DNA from: Dipteronia dyeriana | Taxonomy: Eukaryota; Streptophyta; Magnoliopsida; Sapindales; Sapindaceae | Reading direction: 5' to 3' | NCBI GenBank assembly: GCA_032871835.1 | Contig: CM065295.1 | Span: forward strand, 43,894,360 to 43,958,359 | DNA length: 64,000 nt | In this document: positions 45,780 through 57,680 of the stretch, piece by piece | How positions within the stretch are numbered: the stretch's first letter is position 1 | Layout of the letters: the number at the start of each line of letters is the position of its first letter | Made by a program: the position numbers and the translations under genes | The notes under the pieces: model-generated | Told to the model about the DNA's origin: nothing | The model's database searches: none | The model's input: only the letters and a program-made list of their open reading frames with translations

Positions 45780-46574
45780 GTTGAATTCATTCTTATTCAG
45801 TCTATTCCTTTGACCCTTTTCACCACAAAAGAAACACTTTCCTTTGATCTTGGTTACTTTCTTGGTCTCCTTCTAAGAAAGCTCGAGTTGCTTTTTCTTC
45901 TGTTGTCTCTTGACCTTCTTACGGGTCTTTAACAATAGCAACTTACCAAGCATATGAATCTATTGACCCTTGCCTTTCACAAGAATAGTTTTGGCACTTT
46001 GAACATCTTGCATCAGGCCTTGCAAGGTGTATTCCTTATTGTTCAAGGTGTAGTCCAACTTTGAACAAACCAAAGGAATCCGATAGTGAGTTGACAATCA
46101 TCTCAAGTTTTCATCTTACCATCTATCTTAGCACCATTCAGTTCAGCAATGTTGAGATGTGCTATGACTTTAAACATGTGATCTTTCACATCTTGTCCAA
46201 GTTTCATCCTAAGATTCATAAAAGCAGTCACTGTTTATTTCTTTTAGTCGTCCTAGACCTCATAGCAAACATCTCCTCTAGAGACATCATTATATCGGTA
46301 GCAGTCTCTTATTCCTTCATGTTGCTGTTGCAACACATCGGAGATGATGGCCATAATGTAACGTATATTTAGCCATCTCATCTGAAGACTTCCACTACTG
46401 ATACTCATCTCTTTGCTCCTGAGTAGATTCATTAGTTTGGTGGTTTAGGAATAGAGAGAACGATCTTATGGTTTATCAACTTAGAATAACAACCCAATTT
46501 TCCTTTTTCCATGTGGCATAATTATCATCAGTTAAAGTATTATCTCTTAGGAATTTGATTAGGGATGGGGTCAT
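45780..46574 (-). pseudogene. gag: gag of copia D (deleted and broken)
   Basis: A minus-strand ATG at 46574 starts MTPSLIKFLRDNTLTDDNYA, then TWKKENWVV and a stop, the N-terminal signature of copia gag. Degraded capsid sequence with stops and frameshifts follows. The knuckle near 45822-45835 reads CFFCGEKGQRNR, with the His and last Cys lost. The text passes within about 60 bp into the end of the protease, so the protease active site was deleted. Confidence 0.7.
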
Positions 46575-47957
46575 GATTTATTTTTATTAACAAAAAATTA
46601 TATTAGTAAATAATCATGATAATGCACTTTTGAATATTTATATTGAATTAAATGAAATAATTCAATCATAAAAATTCAACGGTGATCCAACACCCATAAA
46701 TGTCACGCCTCCTTTGGGTGCACGCACCATTTACTAGTTGGACTAGGTCCCACCTAATTGTTAACATAACAACCAACGTTTTCTATTTTAGCCTTGCAAT
46801 TTTATTAAAAAGAACTCTTGGGAGGATATTAATAAAATTACATTGAGTGTGTTACCAAGTTATCGACCTTCAATATAATCCCTCATGAATATCCCTCCTT
46901 TGGGAGTAGATATCGTTTGGGCTAATTGTCTAGTCTATCCTTGTAAAGAAGTATCTTGCTAAATTCCATTCATGAATATCTCTTGGGAGGTTATTCACGA
47001 AACATAAAGCTCAACTAAACTTGGAGGCCGTAGGTGTTCAATAACACCTTCTCCCACTCAATTGTTTTAAGGCATGTGATCGAAATCCAAAGAATGATTT
47101 ACCAAGTTATCTAGATGCCAATTTAGATACTTAAACCATTCAATGCATGTTCATACCAAAAGAGATATATGAGTGACACTCCTATTCTATATGACATGTT
47201 ATCAAACAATGACAAACATTGCAATATTTACAAAAATATAAATAGCTACAATTTTGGTCCATCCTAGAAAAACAAGTAAATTACATAGATCTTGGAATAC
47301 AAGAACTCCTTTATTGGCGAACAAGTCCTCACGCGACCTTCGTCGTTCGGAATCCCTCAGCTACCTCCCATGGGAGTGCGTATTCTTTTCCCTTGCCCAT
47401 AGGCGTGCGCATCCCGCAAACCCATAAGGGGCTGCCATGCGCAGTCCATGGCTACCAAAGGTATGCCTTGTGCAGCCCATGCCACAACAAACGTGGTTGT
47501 GTGCTCTTCGCACGCACGTTCGTTGTTACGGCTCGCACGGTCCCAAACTTGTTCCGGTTGCTCCTAATTCTTCAAACCTTCGAGTCTTCGATACTTGAAT
47601 GTATTACAGAAGAATTTAAATAAAGAAAATACTGCAGTTTGTTTTTTTTTATTACAATAGTGCATTTTTTTTATTATTACAACAACAAAATAAAAAAAAC
47701 TTAGCAACTACCAAGAAGGAAATTATGGCGATGATAGACCACCATTCTTGTTACAATCCCAAAACAAAATATTGAAATTCTACGACCAAAATTGAGCAAT
47801 AACAAACCACATATAAAAACATATATATATCCATACATTCCAATGTAAATATATATACGAATACCTAGAGTGTCATCTCTTTCTAAAACATGCATATATA
47901 CAATAAAAAGAAAAAGATTCACGAACACATACATCAATTAATCAAGGGTACAACCAG
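46575..47957 (-). other. Long untranslated leader of copia D
   Basis: There are 1.4 kb between PBS and gag without a credible ORF. A GC-richer block at 47330-47560 has short direct repeats (GCAGTCCATGG / GCAGCCCATG). Repeats of the type CTTGGGAGG..ATTCACGAA occur near 46815, 46890 and 46980. The plus-strand ORF 47393-47623 is not supported. Confidence 0.55.
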
Positions 47958-47969
47958 GCTCTGATACCA
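47958..47969 (-). other. Primer-binding site, copia D (initiator tRNA-Met)
   Basis: The minus strand reads TGGTATCAGAGC two bases inside the 5' LTR. Confidence 0.92.
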
Positions 47970-47971
47970 AT

Positions 47972-50379
47972 TGTAGGGAAAAAACTGGTTCAAAAACGCA
48001 ACGGAAGCGTGAGAAAATCGAAATTAGGGTTTGCGTATATAAAAAAATCCCTTTATGCAACGAGAACCTTAACCCTAGATAAATTGATATATATAAAAGT
48101 GTCATACATTTTTCTCGTGACGATTGAACAAGAATCGAATTGATTCTGTAAGATCTTCCAATCCAATCACGAACGTGATTCACCTAGGAGTGTGGGCTCC
48201 CTTTCTTTAAATTGTATACCTGAGGATGGAAACAAAAAAATCTATTTCGTTGTTAGTTACAAATATCTTCCAAGAGAAAAATCAAGAACGTCCGGCCACT
48301 AATGAATTATCAATCAATTTGATTGAAACTTGCGTGAACCTTGATTCGATGTTGTACACAAAACCCTTTTAATGTAAAGGAGACTAGTGTACTATCAAAA
48401 ACAAAAACGTTCTCTTTTTCTCTTTTCTCCTTGGCCGAATTCCATACCATTTATCTATGAGTTGATTGAATTGTGACTAGAGCAAAAAATAATTTTTTTC
48501 CCTCAAAATTCTCTCTTGCTATGCCAAATTCTCTCTTGAAAATTACCTAGCATGGCCGAAATTTTCATCATAGAATTCTTAGGGCTGGCTGAAAATCACA
48601 CACACATATATATAGGATCATAAATCCTTTCATAAGAAGGATTTACTTGGTTGACAAGAATCCTTTCCTTGGTTGGATTTATTTGGTAGTTAAGAATCCT
48701 TTTCTAAAAGGAATTCTATCATCATCTTATATATACATAGCTGGCCGAAATTCATAGGATAATTATTAGGAAACTTAATTCTTTTCCTAAAAATGATTTA
48801 CTTCGTTGTTAAGAATCCTTTCCTTAGATAGAATTACTTGGTGGTTAAGAATCCTTTTAAAAAAAGATTCTATCCTACACCAAGACTCCTAATCCAACTC
48901 AATAATGTATTTGTAACCATATTAAAGATTTCCTAATTTGATTAGATAAATAATTCATTTTATTTATCTACTTATTAAATATAGTCTTTAACATTAACTA
49001 TACTACCAACAATAGTATAGTTTTAGAAGACCATCTCCTACAAGGAAAAAGATTTTGACTTTTAATTAAATAATTAATTAATCAATACATTAATTAATTT
49101 TCATTTAATTAAATAAAAAAAATTAAGCTATTATTAATAGCCTTGCGGCCCATACCATATATATGGGTCATATATTATTTTTCTTACTTTATTAAATCCA
49201 TTGGATCTTAATAAAAAGTCCACATGTGAACTAGACCTATTCTTACAAAAAGAAAGAAGTTCTCATGCCTTAATACAATTCTACATGGACCCCTAAATTG
49301 GTCCGGTAGAATATATCAAGTGATCCATGCAAGTTCGTGTGGGTTAAGGATCTTGGCGGACTATCTAAATTTAAGCTGCAATAGACATAACCCAATCACA
49401 ATCAACAAATGATTCACTTAGGTCCGATCTATTTAATTTTAGTTCATTCCACCAAAGAACTAAAATTGAACTCTTAAATAAAGATAGAATAAGTTGATGT
49501 TACTCACTCATACTCTAGACAACCTTATTGGAGAAAATGTATCCTTGTAAAGAATACTAGTAATCGCCAAGAGCTCATAGACCGCCTATAGCTCTCCAAG
49601 TTACCATATTTACTCATATGACCATATATTGAACTTGGATATTTTGACTTGTCCAGAAACCATGTGTCAGTAGATAGTATTGAAAACTTAACGTTAAGAT
49701 TTAATATCCGATACCTCAAAACATCTATATGACGGTATTCTACTCTCATTTAATAAATGGAGCCACGATGTCCATATCTATAAATGAAGTCCTCTATCGA
49801 TTAACAAATTAATACCACCAAACTATCGAGGATAGACTATCCTATATAATCGTACTCATTGATAGCTCAAATGATAACACTTGCAACCATAAGTACATCA
49901 TTTATCTCAGGATTGAGATAGACTCTCCGATTGTCTTCAAATGAAAACTTTTATCCATTGACGGTTCTAGATAAAGTATTTCATTTTGATCCTATTCAAT
50001 GCACCCGGTGCACTAGATTCTTTTGCCCAAAGACACCACACTTTGATGATTTTAGACTCATCATAACACATTTGATCCAACTCAAATGCTAGCAAAAGAA
50101 TCTACAACTTTGACAAGATAAATGCGCCCAACCTTCTATCTCAAGTTGTGAATATTATTCAAGACTAACTAAAGAATTGTGTCTACCTCATACATATCTA
50201 GATGTATAAACAATTCTTCTTTTCTCATAGTCTTTTGACCTTATGATTATTTACTTTTGACAATTATAATAATTAAACTATAAATGCTATAAGATTTGTT
50301 ATACTAGAAATCACTTTATTCATATGAAAAGATTGTTAATTACAATATTATACTCTTGCTATCGAGCATAATCCTAACA
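47972..50379 (-). repeat. 5' LTR of copia D (2.41 kb)
   Basis: In minus orientation it runs from TGTTAGGATTATGC at 50379 to CCCTACA at 47972. It is closely similar to the 3' LTR throughout, with scattered changes. A short insertion of about 20 bp is seen near 49535-49556 (ATGTATCCTTGTAAAG-type) relative to 41985. Confidence 0.9.
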
Positions 50380-50384
50380 ACACG

Positions 50385-51851
50385 GGTTACAATCCTTAGA
50401 AGATACGAAGCTCGCAGAGAGGTTTATCTTATCGGCTGCCACTCTTGTCGAGATTAGGAAGGGAGATAACTTTATGTTGATATGCTGGGAAGTTTATTCT
50501 AGTTTTTCTATGCTGGCACAGGTCTGGGAGCTTCATTCTTCTAACACTTCACCACTCTTATATCATCATGCTCCATTGTGACCTTTAGTTGTTTATCAAT
50601 CTCGACATTCTCAGAGCCCGGTCATAGTCCTTTTGATAGGTCTCTGGAGGTCACTTGGCGAAAGATCAAAAGAGCTTACGTACCCACAGGTTACACCGAA
50701 AGTTTGTGAGTGTTTCCTTTTGAACGAAACCCTCCATCTAGATGACTTCCTTGTGAAAATGTTCCACGTATAACCTGAGTGTCTCACAGCTCTCCTGGAC
50801 CACATATTGAGGTGTATAGGGTCTTTTGGGTACTGCTTGACCCCCTGAAGCTGTGGTCAAAAGTCGATTGATAGCTTTGTGAATGAATCCACGCTACCAG
50901 TGGGCAACTTCCTTAACCAAGTCTTTACATAATAGGTCAGGGTGGTAGGGAACATCCTGCACATGATGGCTCTGGTGGTAGTCTGGACTTCCATTTACTA
51001 GATGAAGCTCTCCAGGTGGTGAAGAAGTCTTCCGTTCTTGAGAATTATCCATCGACATATTGAATTACGATGGGAGCTCAGCTTTCTGGATTCTTCTGGT
51101 AAAATGGGCATTCATTTCACTTAAAGGATCCTTCTTGACCACCTTGTGTTTCCCTATCTTTAGCAGTTGGATCTCTCTCTATAGTTTCTCTAGCTGATCC
51201 CTATGGCGCTTGTTCACATGCTTCTTTGAATCGACCTTAGACCCTTTGTTGTCTAATCCCTCCGATGAACTGGAGACCTCAACCCTGTCCTCTTATCGAT
51301 GGGGATCTGCCTGGGGCCTTAACTGGTTACCTTCCTCTCTAGCCCGAGTTTCCATCCTGGGTTTTGCCAGACAAGTAGCTTCACGCTGCTCTTGAGGCAA
51401 TGCATCTGCTACAGATTTGACCCACCTGGATTGGTAACACGATGGCCAGCAAGGGACAGAGGCATGAGACCTAGCCTATCTTGGATCGAGGGTTGAGGCC
51501 CTGTCCTATTGTAGGCTAGATCTGGAGAGGAAGGTTTTGACCGATCAAATATGGGCTGCCTAGTTCTGGGCCTGCTCTTCTCTCCCCGAGTGTTGAGATT
51601 CACCGGCTGGGTTGTAATGCCCTCAATGAGTAGAAAAAGACAGATGTTCTCCACGAAGGCCACTGCTTGTTGGTCGAGCATGGTCTGGCTTATCATGGGA
51701 GGAGGGGGCAAAAGCCTATACAACGGTTGGCTAGACCGGGACTTGGCTATGGTGCCCGGATTTTCTACCCTTCTTTGGGGCTATTCGTGTTAAAGCAGCA
51801 GACATTTGTCCCCAAAACATCGGGTTGTCTCTGAGAAGAGCGAAGCCTCAT
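50385..51851 (-). pseudogene. gag: Gypsy-2 gag, N-terminal and capsid part
   Basis: A minus-strand ATG at 51851 starts MRLRSSQRQPDVLG. A Pro/Arg-rich region (51723-51409: PPMISQTMLDQQAVAFVENI) follows, then an acidic/coiled part and the capsid-like domain (about 51130-50700). It is cut by copia D at 50385 and resumes at 40441. Several stops and frameshifts are present. Confidence 0.8.
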
Positions 51852-51909
51852 CTTGCCAGAAAAACAACAAACATGTAAACTTTATGTAAATTGGGTATGT
51901 GTGTTCCTA

Positions 51910-51921
51910 CAGACGGTGCCA
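51910..51921 (-). other. Primer-binding site, gypsy-2
   Basis: The minus strand reads TGGCACCGTCTG with a five-base spacer to the LTR, as in gypsy-1. Confidence 0.75.
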
Positions 51922-51926
51922 TAAAG

Positions 51927-52147
51927 TGTTAACCGAAAATTCACTTGGGGTGAGGAATTTCAGCTAACACCCTTGAGACCACTACCTTAGAGGTCGCAGC
52001 CGATGTTGGTACCTTCGGTACCTGGTTTACATGTGTGGTGATGGATATGAAAATAGATGGGGACAAGATACGCGTAAGATATATATATATATAATTGGAA
52101 TTGAACAGTTTTTAATAACGTAAATGAATATGGTATGACATATAAAA
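51927..52147 (-). repeat. Gypsy-2 5' LTR, inner part
   Basis: It runs from TGTTAACCG to the solo LTR insertion. Its last five bases (TAAAA) are one target duplication of the solo LTR. The LTR resumes at 53361. Confidence 0.85.
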
Positions 52148-53360
52148 TGGTAATAGTAAAATTTGGCTTAGGGTCAAAGAGAAATTTTCCACTCTCCTAG
52201 CCTGAATCAAAGCCCAAATTCGATATTCATGAGACCCCGGACGGACCATAAAACTACCCTGCAGAAGCTAGGAAGGATGGTCAAGCGTCGGAACTATCAG
52301 GGATGAAGCTAGGCATGACCAGGTCGAGCCCTCGAGTGAACACTGGAATCCGAGCTTCTCGAGGCCACCTACCTATGAACCTCGGTTCCTGGGGTCGAGC
52401 TCTAAAACTACCCATGAAAGCAAAGAAGGATCTCCAAGCTTAAGAAGCATTCGAAGTGAAGCCCGACAAGCAAAGCAAGCTCCCTCCAGGTTAAGGCTTC
52501 AAGAGGTCAAGCTTTACTCGAGCCTAAACTGGAAGCCCACTAACCTCTCCAGGAGCCCGTTGTCCCCTCCACTATACGAGGAGAAAGAGGGCCTTTAAGT
52601 GGATCAGATCAGTGCTACCTCCCAGGAATGTCTACAGGGACATCTCAAGCTTCAAAGGGTAGAGAAAAGTCCATCCCAAGGTCCTGAGAACAGAACCAAA
52701 GCATGGATCTACCTCGCTCTACAAGACAACGAGCAGCTAACTGGATGACCTTCATGAAGAATCCTGCCATGAGTACACACAAGATCGTGTCTACGTTATA
52801 ACCAACATTAATTTCTCGTGCGCGTAAGTCAAGAGTTTGATTCCAAAAAGGAAACAAACTTATCTTCGTCAAAGATATCATCGAATCCGTTATCAATTCG
52901 AAGTCAACAACTTTTAAAATAACGAATCCCGCTCGATAAGAGGGGAACGGATTCATGGGATCATGGCTGGATATTTATGAGTTTAAACCTACTTGGACCG
53001 GATATAAATAAGGCCAAGCAGATACGAAAGAGATATAGGTAGAAATAAAGTGAAAAAGAAGGAGGATTACGTCGGGCCTAAATTCTGTAATCAGAACATA
53101 GCCATCATTGTATCTACTATATGACAAGTATAAAGTTGCCACTTTCCTATGTCCTAGAGAGATTGTGAGTGTAGAAGAGAGATTTCTAGATACCACGAGT
53201 GTTTAATAATAAAGTTCTCATTTGCTATTGTCATTCAAACATTCATTTCTATCTAAGCAGGTCAGGTATCAAAGGTACCGACCCCAGCCACCACCTCCAT
53301 GGTAGTGGTCTTGAGGGTGTTAGTTGGAATTTCTCACCTCGAACAAATTTCCCGTTAACA
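52148..53360 (+). repeat. Solo gypsy LTR (1.21 kb) inside the gypsy-2 LTR
   Basis: In plus orientation it starts TGGTAATAG (TGTTAATAG with one change) and ends CCCGTTAACA, flanked by TAAAA (52143-52147) and TAAAG (53361-53365). Its TATAAATA box is at 53003-53010. It belongs to the same LTR family as gypsy-1, -2 and -4. No PBS or internal sequence is attached, so the internal part was lost, probably by LTR-LTR recombination. The flanking sequence is itself an LTR of the family in the other orientation. Confidence 0.85.
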
Positions 53361-54338
53361 TAAAGATCACTCAAAGACACTCAACCTCTCTTGGGTACCA
53401 ATAGTGTAGCAACTTTGTGACTGTCGAGAAGTAGATAACAATGGCGGTCTTGTTCTATCAATATAATTTAGGCCGAGGTAAGATTATTTTTTATATGTTT
53501 CTTCTTCTATGCCTTGTCTCATTTTCCCCTTTCACTCGTGCATGTTTGGACGTATTTATACATAGTCCAACTAGGTTAAACTCGTGATTCTACTACCATT
53601 ATTTTCTGAATTAAATCCATCCTTATCGAGTGGGATATGCTGTTTAAATGTCATTGACTTTTGCTTAATAACGGAATCGAGAATGAGTTTGTTTTCGCTT
53701 TGGACTCAATTACTTGCCCCACATGTATTTACCGTTTCAATGCAAGTTGACGAATGGAGGCGATCATGTGTATTGCCGTGGTAAGACATATTATGGAGGT
53801 CGGTGAATATGCGTTCGCTATCTCAAAGGGCGAGGTATATCTATGTCTTAGTGTTAGAAGCTTGATATGACCTTTCCTGATCCCTTTTAGAGCTTGAAAT
53901 TACCATGTCAGTTCTCTTTAGTGATAACAGAGCTTCTACAAACTTCCTCCCACCTGCCTAGACAGATTCGATTCTTCCCTTAGTGATACGGAGCAATATG
54001 GTAGTATGAACTCGATGCCGTTATCGGTCTCCTTGAGCATCTAGAGAAGGTGGTGGGCTTCTGGGAAGGTCGCAAGGTATTTAGACTTCTGGAAGCCTAG
54101 GTCGTCCTATATCGATCTTGCTTCGGGTTCCTATTTCAAAGTAAGGAGCTCGATTTGCTTATGTCAGGCTTCACCTATGGTGTTTCTACGGTGCGATGAC
54201 TTTGCCTTACTTCTGTAGGGCCGTACAGTAACTCGACATCTGAAACCTTGGTACCGCATTGAGTAATCTCGGATTCGGACTCTAGTTAGGAGAGTAGAAA
54301 ATTTACCTTTGGTCCCTAGCCAAATTTGGCTATTAACA
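53361..54338 (-). repeat. Gypsy-2 5' LTR, outer part
   Basis: It continues the LTR from 52147 and ends, reading minus, with the terminus TGTTAATAGCC at 54338. A TATA-type motif (GTATAAATACG on the minus strand) is near 53550-53562. The next base is pol sequence of gypsy-3. Confidence 0.85.
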
Positions 54339-55700
54339 AGTGGCTACACTCATTCTTTTCTGGATCAATCAAGATGACTTCAGCTCTTCTGCCTGCTTGT
54401 TCGGACGCCCAATCTGTATAAAGTGTCCAGGTTCCACGGTCCACTGGCCAATCGTCAGGCTCCGAGGGCCTTTAAGGAGCTTGACTTGGCTCAGTTGCGA
54501 CCTCTTGATCGGGGAGAGTGGAGAATTCCACCACAAAGTTGGCTAGTGCTTGGGATTTGATAGTTGTCCCAGCTTTGTATTTTATGTCAAACTTAGTGAG
54601 CTCTACGGCCCACAACACTAACCTCCCTATATGTCTAGCCTCTGTAAAAATAGACGGAGAGGTTGGTCGGTCACTACTGCTATAGTATGAACTTGAAAAT
54701 AGGGGCAGAGCTTCCTTGCCTAAGTAACCAGGGCAAAGCAAGCTTCTCAAGGAGGAGGTAGTTCTTTTCGGGCTTGGTCAATGCACGACTGACATAATCT
54801 TCGAGTCATTGGACCCCATTTCCATAATCCTTGACCAAGACTCCATTTACCGCTGTTTTTTATACGGCCAAGTAAATCTATAACTTTTCTCGGGAACTGG
54901 CTAGACGAGCAGCGACGGCTGGCCAGATACCTTTTTAGGGCTTGGAAAGCTTGCTCGATATCTTGGTCCCACTTTATGTTTCTTCCCAGCTTTATCACCC
55001 TGAAGAAGGGAAGACATTTATCAGTTGATCGGGAAATGAACCGGTTGAGCGCAACTACTCGACCTATTAAGATCTGAACCTACTTGAGCGGGGTTGGAAA
55101 CTCTAGATCCAAGATAGCCCAGATCTTTTCAGGATTGGCCTCTATACCCCTTTCATAAACCAAAAAACCCAAAATAAATTACGCTGTTACCCCGAAGGCA
55201 CACTTAGAGGGGTTTAGTCGCATCTGATTTTCTCTTAGGATCAAGAAATTCTTGATGTTCTATCACGGTCCTAGACTTGGTATTTATATCATCAATGTAA
55301 ATTTCCATAGACCTCTCTATTTCTGGCTTGAATAGCCGATTGACTATTCGCTAACATGTAGCCCCTACGTTCTTAAGGCCAAATTGCATCACCTTAGATC
55401 AATACAAACTACACCCGGTAATGAAGCTGGTCTGCCGGGTGCATCCTGATTTGATTGTACCCTAAGAATGCATCCATGAAGCTCAGAAGTTTATTTCTTA
55501 CGGTGGAGTCAACCAGCTGGTCAATATTTGGAAGCGGGTAGCTATCTTTCTGACAAGCTCGATTGATGTCAGTGTAGTCGATGCACATTCGCCACTTTCT
55601 GTTTGACTTGGTAACCATGACTACATTAGCGATCCAGTTAGGGTATCATGCTTCCTTGATGAACCCGGCTGTGATCAATTTGTCAACTTCCTCTTGCACT
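54339..55700 (-). pseudogene. pol: Gypsy-3 RT and RNase H
   Basis: The RT start is ORF 55618-55409 (NRKWRMCIDYTDINRACQKD, LLSFMDAFLGYNQIRMHPAD). The catalytic box MEIYIDD is at about 55290-55310. The thumb/RNase H segment is ORF 54998-54747 (LGRNIKWDQDIEQAFQALKR). ORF 54750-54472 then reads ARHIGRLVLWAVELTKFDIK and IKSQALANFVVEFSTL, the hinge to the second RNase H, which begins before the break at 54339. Frameshifts separate these pieces. Confidence 0.8.
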
Positions 55701-56560
55701 GCGGTGCATTTTTCTGCATTGAAATGATGCCTTTTTTACTTGACAGACTTGAAGGTAGGATCGACAGCCAACCTATGAGAATTTAGCGACAGGGGAATTC
55801 CCGGCATCTCATTGTGGCTCCGGGTAAATATACCGTTGAACTCCTGGAGTAGCTTGATCAAGCCTTCCATTATTTATGCCTCCAATGTGGCTTATACCTT
55901 CACTATTTTGGTCGGGACATTCTCTCTAATTGGAATTTCCTCTAACTTGTCGACAGGGTGGCCGATGGCCCACCCTGTCTTCTTCGAACTCTCCCATAAT
56001 CTGGGTATCATTCTCTGAACCTCCCTCAGGCTCGGGATCCATTTCTGGCAATTCTTGTTCACAGACTATGGAAACCTTGGTGAATTGCTTTGCCAATGAT
56101 GTAAAGTTAGTAGAGACTGTGTAACACTTACGGGTTACCTATTTGTCTCCTCGTACCTCTCTTACCTCGTTTCCAATTGGAAACTTCAGAAAGTTATGAT
56201 AGATGGATAGTACCCCCTTGAGGGCTGATAGAAAGGGTCTTCCTAGGATGACATTGTAGGCCGATAGGGTGTTCACCAAAACAAAATTCGTCATGGTATT
56301 CTGTTGGAGAGGTGCAGTCCCTACGATTACTGGCAGAATCTTCGATCCCACTAGTACAATTGAATCCTAGGTGAAGCCAAACAAGAGGGTGGTACAACTG
56401 TTGTAGCACCACTATTTCAAGTTGAGCTTCTCTAGGGTGTTTTAAAATAGGATTTCCATATTGGTACTAGTGTCAACCAGCACGCGAACCAGGCAATTGG
56501 CGATCTGCACCGTGACCACCAAGGGATCTTCATGAAGCTGGATGGTATTGTATACATCGG
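55701..56560 (-). pseudogene. pol: Gypsy-3 protease and linker
   Basis: The protease site reads LVDTSTNMEI near 56475-56500: DTG has become DTS, which should remove activity. ORF 56351-56139 continues with KILPVIVGTAPLQQNTMTNF and VILGRPFLSALKGVL. The linker to RT has several stops. Confidence 0.75.
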
Positions 56561-57680
56561 CTTTAATGAATATGATCTGATTAGTCTGAGAGGTCCCCAC
56601 CGAACCTCGATCTACCTTGAAAATCCTCTAATCCTCCTAGATTTAGGGTATCTTCCTAGCGTGGTTCTTTCTAGAGTTATTGGTGGTTCTTGCCAAAGTA
56701 GAGCCTTCATTGATAGTGTGTATAACATGTAATTATTGCATCAGGTTCTTCTGCTCTCCTTTACTCTTCTTAACATAGTCCCAGATTTCTGATTGTACTT
56801 CCTTCCCAGTTTGGATATTATCTCTAACCTACTGTAAGAATTCTACCAAGCAACCTCCCATCACAAGAGCTTCAATCTGGTTGCGCATGCTGTAGCACTC
56901 TAAAGTCTTATGCTCTATATCCTCATGGAAGTTATAGTATTTATGTCGATTCTTTGTATCCGTTAGAGCTTTCATGGGTGCCGACTTTCAAAGTAGTCCT
57001 TTCTCCCGGATGGTGAGAAAGATTGTCTCGCGGGATGCATTCAAGATGGCGTACATTTGTACCCTCTTTCATCCTGGGCTTTAAGCGGCTTATACTCCTG
57101 GAGGAGGTAAAGCTCGTGGAGGGGTTCGCCTTGTAGGGTACCGCTCCTGTTGAGGTTGGGATGGAGGGAGGCGATATGTCGACCTATAGGGAGGCCTGTT
57201 ATGTGCTTTCTGAGCTAGCGTAGGTCTGACGCCTCTTTCTTCTAGCACTTTGTCGCCTCATATCATCATGCTCAATTTTAATGTTGAGCTACTCATCGAT
57301 CTCGACCTGCTCAAGAGCCCAATCGTAGGCCTCTTAATAGGTTTCTTGAGGATACTTGGCGAAAGACCAGAATATCCTTCCCTCCCATAAGTTCCTACGA
57401 AAGATGGCGAGGGTCTCTTTTTCGACAAAGACTTCCATCTGAATAACTTTTTTGTGAAATCGTTCTACATAACATCTGGCACATGGCTGCCCTGGTAGTG
57501 TTCTGTACCCCTATCTGTTGGACGAAGCTCTCTAGTTGATTTAACGGGTCTTCGACACAGGAAAACTTATCTGTCGACATCTTAAATTTAGGTGGGAGCT
57601 CCGATTTCCTGATCCTCTTGGTGAAGGGAGCAATCATTTCACTCAACGGATCTTTCTTGACTTCCTGGTGCTTTCATTTC
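56561..57680 (-). pseudogene. gag: Gypsy-3 gag (deleted)
   Basis: ORF 57646-57395 reads MSEMIAPFTKRIRKSELPPK and DPLNQLESFVQQIGVQNTTR, then AAMCQML. Here it jumps to the segment that follows the capsid core in gypsy-1, so about 190 bp of the capsid domain are missing. The rest to 56561 matches the gag C-terminal part with stops. It is cut at 57680 by copia LTR F. Confidence 0.75.

Larger units (their letters stand above)
40442..50379 (-). mobile_element. Copia D: full-length but defective Ty1/copia element
   Basis: It is 9.94 kb, has LTRs of 2.37 and 2.41 kb, a tRNA-iMet PBS and a PPT, and is flanked by a perfect duplication ACACG (40437-40441 and 50380-50384). Its LTRs (TGTTAGGATTATCC...CCCTACA) and proteins differ from the A/B/C/E group, so it is another copia lineage. 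Coding order in minus direction is gag, integrase, RT, RNase H. The protease core is missing and the RT catalytic box is changed. Confidence 0.92.
18112..54338 (-). mobile_element. Gypsy-2: Tat-like Ty3/gypsy element, shattered by insertions
   Basis: The pieces in minus order are: 5' LTR (54338-53361 and 52147-51927), PBS, gag (51851-50385 and 40441-39961), protease and RT (39960-39055), RT continued (18315-18112). They are separated by a solo LTR, copia D, copia C and gypsy-1. The reading of RT continues across copia C, which shows the pieces are one element. The 5' LTR terminus abuts pol code of gypsy-3 at 54339, so gypsy-2 inserted there. Its 3' half lies left of the window. Confidence 0.85.
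54339..57680 (-). mobile_element. Gypsy-3: internal part of a Tat-like Ty3/gypsy element
   Basis: Minus-strand gag (57680-56561), protease, RT and RNase H (to 54339) of the same family as gypsy-1 and -2. It is cut on the left by gypsy-2 and on the right by copia LTR F, so both LTRs and the integrase lie elsewhere. It is the oldest layer visible, and its coding sequence looks the most degraded. Confidence 0.82.

Noticed and set aside
47393..47623. Plus-strand 76-codon ORF with several Cys and His
   Set aside because: It is antisense in the untranslated leader of copia D. The Cys/His spacing fits no zinc-binding motif and no start context or homologue is visible.
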